Below are positions 37,801 to 46,653 of a DNA stretch of 64,000 bases, one piece after another. This stretch comes from Edaphochlamys debaryana (Eukaryota; Chlorophyta; Chlorophyceae; Chlamydomonadales). A program made the position numbers and the translations under genes. The DNA is taken from positions 496,001 through 560,000 of the forward strand of contig JAEHOE010000065.1 in the NCBI GenBank assembly GCA_016858145.1, given 5' to 3'. Below the pieces are notes generated by a model, which saw only the letters and a list, made by a program, of their open reading frames with translations, had not been told where the DNA came from and made no database searches. Numbering within the stretch: the first letter of the stretch is position 1; every line of letters begins with the position of its first letter.

Positions 37801-40350
37801 ACCGTGTGTGTTTCGCCCTCCGCCCTGGACCCAAGCCAACTGCTGACTGCATGGGCAGGCACACCGGAAGGCACATCGGGAGGCCCGAGGCCTTGCTCCC
37901 CACCCCTCACCCGTTCCCTCCCTCCCCCCCCTCGCCCCCCTGCCTCCCCCCCTCCTCCCCCCCCCAAAGGCTGGGACGTCCAGCGCCACTCCCTGGGCTA
38001 CCTGGCGGAGCGGGGGGCGGCCCTGGGGCTGCAGCCGCCGCTGCTGAGGGCCGCGGGGTGCACACCGTGGGCGGCCAGCATCAAGGAGCGCCAGGTGTGT
38101 TAGGGGGGGTGGGGGGATCCGGGCAGTTGGCTGGCTGGCTGGCTGGCTCCGCCCCTGCCCCCCTGCCCATGTCGCCCTCCCCATCCCGCCCCCCCCCACA
38201 CACACACACACCTCCTCCCCTCGCGCTACCCTTCTCCCCCAGAACGACGAGTGGGGCGAGCTGCACGCCTCGGGCTTCCACGTCACCGGCCGCATCCTGC
38301 TCAACCTGTGGAGGGTGCTGCAGGTGGGGGGACGGTTGGGTGGTTAGCGGTTGGTGGTTGGTTGTGGCGCTAGGACGGTGGGAGCAGGTCTGCTTGGCCA
38401 AGGGCGTAAGGGCGTTTCTGCCCGGCACAACACATGTCTCCCCCTCTCCTCGACTCCCCCCCTCCCTCCCCCCCCCCCTCCCCCAGGGCGACCTCAAGCT
38501 CGCCTCCTACTCCTTCGAGGCCTGCGCCGCAGCGGTGCTGGGGCTGAGGGTGCCCCGAGTGAGGGAGCAGCAGATGGCGCTGTGGTTCGCGGCGGGTGAG
38601 GGGGGGTGGGTGGGGTGGGGCGGAGGGGGGTGGGTGGGAAGGATGGGGGGGTGGATGAATGTACAGGGTGGAGGGGGCGAGGGTGTGGGAGCTTCGGAGG
38701 CAAAGTCAAGGGAGAGGGGGCGGGTCGGAGGCGGGGGCAAGAGCTGGGGTAGGAGTAAGCCGCACCACAACCACGCGCCTGGGCCCCCGCTCCTCTGCCC
38801 TCACCCAACCTCCATCCCCCCCACCCCCACGCACCCGCCCCCCCCCCCAGGCCCCTCGTGCGGTCGCTGGCGCTGCCTGGCGCTCCTCCTGCGCCGCTGC
38901 CGGCTGTGCCTGGGGATGGCCGAGCAGCTGGACCTGCTGGGGAGGACGGCGGAGCTGGCGCGGTGCGTGTGTGGGGGCGGGCGGGGTGGAGGGGGAGGGG
39001 CAGGGGGAGGGGGCGGGGGAGGGGGAGGGGGAGGGGGAGGGGGCGGGGGCGGGGGAGGGGGCGGGGGGCAGGTGGGGTCCTCCCGCATGCCTTGCGGTTG
39101 GCGGAGCCACAGTGCCCTCGGCATCGACGACTCCCTATCGACTGTCAACCGCACATGGCTCTGTCAGCCCTCGCAACCCAAAACAACCCAAACCCTTCAC
39201 ACACACACCCCTCCCCCTCTCCCCCCCCAGAACCTTTGGCATCGACTTCTTCTCCGTCTTGTCCCGCGGGTCGCAGTACCGGGTGGAGTCGCTGCTGGTA
39301 CGGCTGGCGCACGCCAACAACTACGTGCTACCGTCGCCGAGCAGGGAGCAGGTGGTTGGCGGTTGATGCTTGAGGTGGTTGGGGTGGTTGAGGTAGTTGG
39401 GAGGTTGCAGGTCTGGGGAAAGTTCTCCCCCCAACCGCCCAGGCCTGTCCCTCGTGCCTGTCCCCCCCTGACAGGTGGGCGGTCAGCCCGCCATGGAGGC
39501 CCTGCCCTTAGTCATGGAGCCCCAGTCCCGTATGTACGACAGCCCCGTTGTCGTACTGGACTTCCAGAGCCTCTACCCCTCCCAGGCGCGTGGGTGGATG
39601 GGTTCGGGCAGCTTAGGATATGCCGTAGGGCGGAGGTGGTAAGAGGATATCAGTAGTCGGATAGTCGGTGCCGCTTCAAGCCACTTCTTGCATCCCGTAC
39701 CGATTGCAGCCTTGGTCCCCACGCCCCACCCCACCCCCACCCCCACCCACGCTCTCCCGCTTCTCAGCTTCAAACACCCCACCCCCACCCCACCCACCCC
39801 CCCTAGGTGATTGCGTACAACCTGTGCTACACCACGTGCATCGGCCGACCCACGCACGCCAAAGCGGGTGGGGTGGGGGGGCAGGGGGTGGGAGTTGCGA
39901 GGGGCGCGTGTCGGCAGGGAGGGGGTGGGCAACTCGCCCCTCCCCCTTGTGAGCCGCGGCGCAGTAGCCCCTCGCTCTAGCCCCGTAATCCTCTGCTCCC
40001 CCTGCCCGGCCCCCAGCGCTCACATGCCCCCACCCCGCCCTCCCTCCCTGCCGCCAGCCGGCCAGCCCGTGCGTCTGGGCGTGACTCAGTACTCCTTCCC
40101 CACCGGAGCCATGCTGCCACCGCCGCCGCCCCCGGCCCCGGCCTCAGCCCCGCCTTCATCTGCGCCTGCGCCTGCGCCGTTCCCCTCGCAAGGGGCCCCC
40201 GCAACAGCCGAGGGTACGGCCGGGTTAGCAGCTGCAGCAGCCACGGCCGCAGAGGCAGCGGCGGGCTCGGGCGCAGGTGGGGACGGCCCGTCGGCGCCAG
40301 GGGCTGGAGCCGCCGCCGGGGCCGCGAGCAGTGGGGTGGGAGCGGACGCA

Positions 40351-40381
<31 letters not shown>

Positions 40382-43300
40382 AGGCGGAGGCGGCGGAGGC
40401 GGTGCGGGCTGCGTGGTGCGGTCTGGTGGCGGATGCGGGGGTGGCGTGTGACCCCGAGCGCCTGGTCATCAGCCCCAACGGGGTGGCCTTCGTGCCGCCA
40501 GAGGTTGGGGGGGCGGGGCCGGGGGGGGGGGCAGAGGTTTGTGTGTGTGTGGGAGGGGAGGGGGCCCGGGGGGGGGGGAGGCGCCTGCGTTTGTGACCGC
40601 TTGGTGGCCTTCGTGCCGCCAGAGGTGGGGGGGCGGGGCGCGAGTCGGTTGGGGGGGGGGGGGGTTGAGTGGAGGGGGAACAAGCAAGGGTACGGTTTGC
40701 AATCGCGGGAGATAGGACGACGCCTCGCTCAGAGTCTTCTCCTCCGGCTCCCCCACCCTGCCGTTTCTCCCCCCCAGGTCCGCCCCGGCGTGCTCCCCCG
40801 CATGCTGCACCACACACATACACACACAAACCCTTTACCCCCCCTTCCTCCCCCCTCCCCCCCCAGGTCCGGCCCGGCGTGCTCCCCCGCATGCTGCACC
40901 ACACACATACACACACAAACCCTTTACCCCCCGTTCCTCCCCCCTCCCCCCCCAGGTCCGGCCCGGCGTGCTCCCCCGCATGCTGCACCACACACATACA
41001 CACACAAACCCTTTACCCCCCGTTCCTCCCCCCTCCCCCCCAGGTCCGGCCCGGCGTGCTCCCCCGCATGCTGCATGAGATCCTGGAGACACGGCTGATG
41101 GTGAAGGGGGCCATGAAGCGGGCGGGGCCGGCGGACAAGGTGTGTGGGGCGGGGGAGAGGGGAGGGGGGAGGGGGGAGGGAGGGGCTGTGGCGGGACCGT
41201 GCACTGATGACCCGCTTCTCCGTTGCGGGGAGGGAGGGCGGAGACTAGGGGACAGGGCACAGGGGTGGAGGGTGGGGGCACAGAGGGCAAGTTGCCGCGG
41301 TGACATTTTCCTCGCTTCTTCTCCCTCGTGCCGCTTGCAGTGCCTTCCCAGTGCACACATTGCCTCGATCGTCTTCCCCCCCCTTCTCCCCCCCCCCCCT
41401 GTCAGGTGCTGCTCAGGGTTCTCAACGCAAGGCAGCTGGGTCTCAAGGTGGGGGGTGGGGGTGGATCAGGATGGGTTGTGGGGACTCCACGAATGGAGAA
41501 GGCAGGGGGGTGGTGCGTCCTTCCAACCCCTTCGCCTCCCTCCCCTCCCCTCTTACTCATCCCTTACGCGCCCAGCTGATCGCCAACGTCACGTACGGCT
41601 ACACCGCCGCCGGCTTCAGCGGCCGCCTGCCGTTCGCCGAGCTGGCCGACTCCATCGTTCAGAGCGGCCGGCAGACGCTGGAGAACGCGATCATGATGGT
41701 GGGTGCAACAGCGTGTCTGTCGGGGGTGTTGCTCGCGCATAAGCCAGGAGGGGAGGAATGGCCTGCTGTGGCAGGGCGGGGAACGGAGCGAATATTACGG
41801 GTTCCTGTCTAAGGGAAATCGCACATGAAGAAGCGTAATTAACAAAGGAATGCGTCGAGAATTGACGACGCCCCGGGTCCCTTCTTGGGTCCCTTTTGGC
41901 CCCGGGGCCCTCGTGTCGTGGGCCGCTAGTTCGGACCGGAGTCGGGTTCCGGCACACACCGCCGCGCCTACGTTTCCCGGCTCACACGGGCGGCCCTTCC
42001 TTTACACACGCTACACGCTCCGCCCCCCCAGGTCGAATCCAACCCCGCGTGGGCGGCTGAGGTGGTGTACGGCGATACGGACTCGATGTTCGTACACCTA
42101 CCGGGCAGGAGGTACGGCAAGCAGCTTTTCATAAGCTGTACGGCACGCATGGTTGCGGCCAGGGAGTGGCCTTTGGCCGAGGCAGGCCCCTGGGGCCTGC
42201 GCTTGGCCCTCGCCTCAATGCCTCTCCTCAACCCCTCCTCCCCCTGTCCCTTCATCCCCCTCCCCCACCCCCACCCCCAACCCCAACCCACCCCCAAGCC
42301 GCAAGGAGGCGTTCCGTATCGGTGCGGAGATCGCTGCCGCCGTCACCGCCGCCAACCCCCCGCCCGTGACCCTAAAGATGGAGAAGGTGGGACCGTGGAG
42401 AGGGAGGGGGGTAAAAAACGGGGAGGCAGCATCAGGGTAGATATGTTGGGGTTGAGGTGTTGGCGCGCCGCGCCTTCCACCCTGCCTCCCTTCTCAACCG
42501 CCATCCACCCCGCCCGGCCATCTGGATGATTTCAACCCCTCCCTCCTCTCCCACCAGCCTCCTACCTTCCCCCTCCCTCCCTCCCTTCCTCCCCCCCCAC
42601 GTTTCCCCGTCCCTCCCCCCCAAGGTCTACCACCCCTGCCTGCTGCAGACCAAGAAGCGCTACGTGGGGTTCGCGTACGAGGCACCGGGACAGGCGCAGC
42701 CGGCATTCGACGCCAAGGTAGGTGTGCGGGAGGGGGGGAGCATGGGGAGGCGACCGGGGCGGGGGCGAACAGCGGTGCAGCATGCTGCATGTGCTGAGGG
42801 CGCAATCCATCGATCCAGATTCCAGGATCCTGGATCCTGGATCCTGAACGAGGCCATAGCCACCGCTTTCTCGCCTCCGCCTCGACGCACGCCTTCCACC
42901 CCGCCGCCCCTCCACCTCCTCCCACCCCCCCAAAGGGCATTGAGACCGTCCGCCGCGACGGCTGCCCCGCGGTGTCCAAGCTGCTGGAGCAGTCCCTGCG
43001 CACCCTGTTCGCAACCAAGGACCTGTCGGAGGTGGGGGTAGAGGGGGGAGGGGGTTTGGGGAGGAGAAACCGAGTTAGGGGGCATGCGCGATAGCCTTGT
43101 GCGTTTAGTAAGCACGGTGTGAGCGGCTCGCAGGGCACTGATCGAGGGCTGTGAGTCGTGTGTGCGGATAGTCTTAACATGAATGAATCCTGCCTTCCCC
43201 CCCCCCCTCGCCCCACCCCTCCCCCCCTCCCCCCCCCCCCCCCCCCTCCCCGCCTCCCCCCCATTCAGGTAAAGGCCTACCTCCGGCGGCAGTGGCTCAA

Positions 43301-45868
43301 GGTGCTGAGTCACAGGGTGTCGGTGCAGGACTTCATATTCGCCAAGGAAGTCAGGTGGGGGGGAGAAGTAATGGGCGGGGGACTGGGGGGGCCGCTGGAG
43401 CGGGGTCCGTCGGGACAGTGATTGTGCTGCACCAACCGGCCTCCGCGTTACGTGACGTGGCGTGACGTCACGGCCCCTCACACCGGCTGGCCCACGCCCT
43501 GTCCTCGCCCTCCCCTCGCCCTCTGCTCTCTCCTCTCTCTGTAACCCCCCCACCGCAACCCCCCCAGGCTCGGCTCCTACTCTGCCAAGGCCGCCACCCT
43601 CCCCCCCGGTGCCATGGTCGCGACCCGGGCCATGGCCGCAGACCCACGGGCCGAGCCCAGGCACGGGGAGCGGGTGCCGTACGTGGTGGTGTACGGCGAG
43701 CCGGGTACGACAGGAAGCGCGACATGGTTGGCGCACGCACGCCCCTCCCTGAGTTACAGCGCTGTCCCCTGTCCCCGCCACTTCAAGGCCTATCCTCACA
43801 TGCCCAATCTTCCTCCCCCCCTCCCCCCCTCTCCCCCTCCTCCCCCTGTCAGGGGCCCGGCTGGTGGATGTGGTGGTGTCCCCCCACGCGCTGGTGGAGT
43901 CGGGCGGATCTCTGCGGCTCAACGGACTGTACTACATCACTAAGCAGATCAACCCGGCCCTGGAGAGGGTGCTGAGCCTGGTGGGGTGGGATGGGGCCGG
44001 AGGATGTCCCCTCAAACCCTTCCCCCTCCCCTCCTCCCCCTCTCCCCCAAGGGCAGGGGCAGAGGCCGGCGTGTGCTGCACTCTGTAGCTCGCCCAAGTG
44101 GCGTACGGTGCCCGACAGTTCCTTACCTCACCGCCCTCCCCCGGCGTTCTTCCTACCCTTGCCACCACCCTCCTCCCACTCAAGCCGCCCCCCCTTGCCC
44201 TCCCCTCTCCCCCCTCACCCCTCAAAGCCACCCTCTTCCCCCCCTCCCCACCCCCTCCTCTCCACCCCTTCCCCCCATACCCCAGGTGGGTGCCGACGTC
44301 CCCGCCTGGTTCGCCGAGCTGCCCCGCCCCCAGCGCCTCGCACCGCAGAAGCGGCCCGCGGGGGCCCTGCCGCTGGCCCTGGGCGGGGGCGGGCCGGGGG
44401 GCGGGGGCGGGGGGGGCGGGGGCATGGGCGGTCTGTTCAAGGCGGGGGGCGCAGGTGAGGGAGGGGGTGGGGGTGGGGCTTGAGGGAGGTCGGTGTTGGT
44501 ACTGTTGGTGGAGGGGGTGGTAGCTCGTGAAGGGTGCTGCAGGGCAGGTTTCGAGACAGGACACCCCCTCGGCGTGGCATCACCGCGCCTCCTCCTCCAC
44601 ATGTCGTGTCCGCAACAACGTGACCGGCTCTGCGTGCTCCTGCCCCCCCCCCAGCAGCGTGACACAAACCCGCCCACCCGCTCACACACCCTCTTTCCCC
44701 TCCCTCCCCCCTCCCCCCTTTCTTCCCCCTCCCCCCTCCCTTCCTTCCCCCAGCCAGCACCGGCGGCACACGCCCTCACATCCACATACCCTACATACTA
44801 CCCCCCCCCCTTCACCCCTCCCCCCCCTTCACCCCTCCCCCCCCCCTTCACCCCCTCCCCCCCCTTCACCCCTCCCCCCCCTTCACCCCTCCCCCCCCTT
44901 CACCCCTCCCCCCCCTTCACCCCTCCCCCCCCTTCACCCCTCCCCCCCTTCACCCCTCCCCCCCCTTCACCCCGCCCCCCCCCCTTCACCCCGCCCCCTC
45001 CCCAGCCGGCACCGGCGGCACCCTGGCCGGCGGCGGCACCATCGACCGCTTCTACCTGTCCCGCCACTGCGCCGTGTGCGACCAGCTCACGAGGGCAGCG
45101 CAGCCGCTGTGCGAGGAGTGCAGGCAAGGCGGGGGGGGGGCGGGGGGGAGGGGCCCGGGCGTGATGGGTGAAGGTACCGGTGTGGGTGCGAGGGTGAGGG
45201 GCCTTGATTGGAGGAGGGTGTGGAGGACGGGCAGGAGCAACACATGTGTGGGGCGAGGGAGCAGCGCGAAACGGCTTGGGTGGGTGAGGCGTGGGGAGCG
45301 TGGTGGGGAGGGCATGCGGGACGAGCGGATGCCGCCTGGCACGAAGTGAAGGGCGGGAAGTACCGTGGGGGGGCGCAGTCGGGCAGGGCGCTCGCGCATC
45401 CAACGCCCCCATCTCCTGCCTAGCCTCCCTCTCCTCGCTCCCTACTCACCCAACCCCAACCCCCCCTCCCCTCCCCCCCCCAGGCGTGACCCCCAGGCCT
45501 CCCTGGCACTCCTCTCCGCCGCCGTGGCCCGCCTGGAGCGGCAGCAGCGGCACATGGTGCGGCTGTGCCTGCACTGCGGGGGGGGAGGGGGGCGGGTGGT
45601 GCCGCTGGCGGCCGCAGGGGGGGGCGGCGGAGGACTGAGCGGTGCAGGGGGAGGAGGGGGTGCAGGAGGAGGAGGGGGGGGAGGAGGAGCGGGGCTGGGG
45701 CGCGGGCCGGGGTCGGAGCTGAACGGGTTCAACGCGGGGTGCGGGGGCGTGGTGTGCGACTCGTTGGATTGCGGTGTGTACTTTGAGCGGCGGAAGCTGG
45801 CGGGGGAGCTTGGGGCGCTGGGGGGGCTGCTGAGGGGGGCGAGGGGCATGTGGCCGGAGGAGGGGTGA
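21989..45868 (+). CDS. REV3: DNA polymerase zeta catalytic subunit, 36 exons, predicted 5,092 aa
   Basis: B-family polymerase for translesion synthesis. Exon starts-ends: 21989-22222, 22611-22668, 23185-23402, 23600-23670, 23887-23998, 24182-24765, 24943-25015, 25173-25352, 25473-33902, 34189-34247, 34474-35266, 35430-36341, 36519-36619, 36918-37497, 37696-37762, 37970-38094, 38243-38323, 38487-38595, 38851-38962, 39231-39351, 39475-39585, 39807-39867, 40058-40503, 41044-41139, 41406-41447, 41576-41698, 42032-42111, 42299-42386, 42625-42717, 42936-43031, 43269-43354, 43568-43704, 43853-43980, 44286-44454, 45006-45123, 45484-45868; every phase fits. N-terminal REV3 signature (FIARIVSLDYYMAPPIP, GSTPAGQKACVHVHR, QPHESHLPFLLQF). 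Palm: motif A DFQSLYPS (D4369), motif B NARQLGLKLIANVTYGY, motif C YGDTDS (D4648, D4650). The exonuclease I acids are lost (AVEV), as in all REV3. C-terminal CysA is C4947-x2-C-x10-C-x2-C; CysB, the 4Fe-4S site, starts CLHC and ends CDSLDC. It is far longer than human (about 3,130 aa) or plant REV3, because of the giant exon 9. Introns 21 and 35 appear to be GC-AG. Confidence 0.96.
26912..26976 (+). repeat. GATC-rich tandem words (gatctggat / ccagatcc)
   Basis: Repeated tggatc, agatcc and ggatcc words encode an Asp-Leu/Asp-Pro repeat (DMDLDLDPEDG ... DPDPDPS) in REV3 exon 9. Confidence 0.75.
29236..29270 (+). repeat. CAA/CAG repeat encoding polyglutamine
   Basis: A run of caacag and cag codons in REV3 exon 9 that encodes a glutamine tract interrupted by one histidine. 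Confidence 0.9.
32616..32680 (+). repeat. 9-bp minisatellite (GGCGGTGGC) in REV3 exon 9
   Basis: About six copies of ggtggcggc read in frame as Ala-Val-Ala and run into an Ala tract. Confidence 0.85.
37638..37853 (+). repeat. Degenerate copies of REV3 exon 15 on both sides of it
   Basis: Exon 15 (37696-37762) begins GACGAGTC after an acceptor. The same GACGAGTC follows another AG at 37638, 58 bp upstream. Its tail, CGCCCTCTCCGCCCTGGACC, is echoed at about 37815-37850 as cgccctccgccctggaccc followed by aagccaactgctg. The real exon therefore sits between a partial copy of its start and a partial copy of its end. Confidence 0.7.
38987..39070 (+). repeat. G-rich minisatellite (GGGGGA/GGGGGC), possible G-quadruplex
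   Basis: In REV3 intron 19 the sequence is almost only G, with single A or C every four to six bases, giving more than ten G-runs of at least four. Such tracts can fold as G-quadruplexes in DNA and in the pre-mRNA. Confidence 0.85.
40602..40630 (+). repeat. Second copy of the REV3 exon 23 end and donor
   Basis: ggtggccttcgtgccgccag at 40604-40623, followed by aggtggggggg, repeats the real end of exon 23 (GGTGGCCTTCGTGCCGCCAG at 40482-40501). It lies about 120 bp into intron 23 and makes a decoy donor. Confidence 0.85.
40770..41066 (+). repeat. Four tandem copies (88-89 bp) of a REV3 splice acceptor and exon start
   Basis: The block of C-run, AG, then GTCCGGCCCGGCGTGCTCCC, CCGCATGCTGCA, a CACACATACACACACAAACC block and a pyrimidine tract recurs with exon-like starts at 40778, 40867, 40956 and 41044. 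The first three run into cacacacat; only the fourth continues as coding sequence (PRMLHEILETRLMVK). All four acceptors look equally good by eye, and using any earlier one would change the protein. Confidence 0.93.
42815..42848. repeat. GGATCCT tandem repeat with dyad symmetry
   Basis: ccaggatcctggatcctgga followed by tcctg in REV3 intron 29: three overlapping copies of the palindromic word aggatcct/tggatcct. Confidence 0.85.
44754..45020 (+). repeat. C-rich 17-18 bp minisatellite between two copies of the REV3 exon 35 acceptor
   Basis: About ten copies of ccccccttcacccctcc fill 44801-45000. On the left edge an AG is followed by CCAGCACCGGCGGCAC at 44754; the real exon 35 starts CCGGCACCGGCGGCAC at 45006. 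The left copy is a decoy acceptor left by duplication, with the minisatellite expanded between the two. Confidence 0.85.
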
Positions 45869-46653
45869 GGGAGCAGTGTGTGATCAATGTGGGGAAAAAA
45901 GGGGGCCTGTATGGGTGCGTGTGTGTGCGAGAGGGGGCCGGGGGTGGTTGAGTGTTGGGGTTGTGCCGTCCTTCGTGCTTGGCCGACCGCCCCACATGAC
46001 AGTATTGTCACATTCTGTTCACTGAACACATGGGGGGTAGAGGCCCGGACGGTCCTAGCAACAGGGGCTCGTGTTGTGCGTGCCTTGCGTGGTGCGTGCA
46101 GCAGCGTGTGCCCCCGTGTACGAGCCGTGGGCATGCTGGCGCGTGGCGGCTTAGGCGTGGCCTGTAGCTGGCGTGAAATTTCCTGGCACAACGGCGCAAG
46201 ATGGGCCTTCTGAGTCGTCGTGGTGGCGATGGAGGGCCTTCTGGGTTGGTCGGGTCGTGGTGGTGAGGTTGGTGGCCGTAGTGGTAGGCTGCCGGTGCTC
46301 CAGTGATGGTGTCCTGTCCATTCCCCCCCTGCCAGGTTGCCCCAACAGTGTTGCCCTGCGGGCCCTCAGCTTTAATGCAACTCAGAGGGCCTCGTGACCG
46401 GGCTTGGCTTTGCAGCCTTCGCCTCTCCCTCCCCAACCGCCACCCAGTCGTTCCCAGGACAACCGATCCGTCGCACATCCATGAGGGTTAACCCGAACTT
46501 CCGCCCTCAGTCAACCCGCCCAAACGTTTTGTATTATGCGTGCGCTCGTGCGGCCAGGACGTCTTCGTTCAACGCGTAGTTACCCCACACCCGCTCCCTA
46601 CAAGGACATATCCCTGCTTACATGAATCATCACACGTAATTCGGCTTGAATCC
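45869..46653. other. Region between REV3 and copy B, no gene recognised
   Basis: Expected to hold the REV3 3' untranslated region and the copy B promoter. No TGTAA and no convincing TATA box were seen. Base composition falls towards AT in the last 150 bases before the copy B start, which suits a promoter. Confidence 0.45.

Noticed and set aside
40770..41066. CRISPR-like array (regular 88-89 bp units)
   Set aside because: There are no unique spacers, the whole unit repeats, and it begins with a splice acceptor and an exon start of REV3.
45869..46653. A further exon or small gene after REV3
   Set aside because: The open frames are short, with no start context, splice sites or recognisable product.
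46540..46653. Longer N-terminus for copy B
   Set aside because: The frame is open upstream, but the signal peptide begins at 46654 as in copies C and D.
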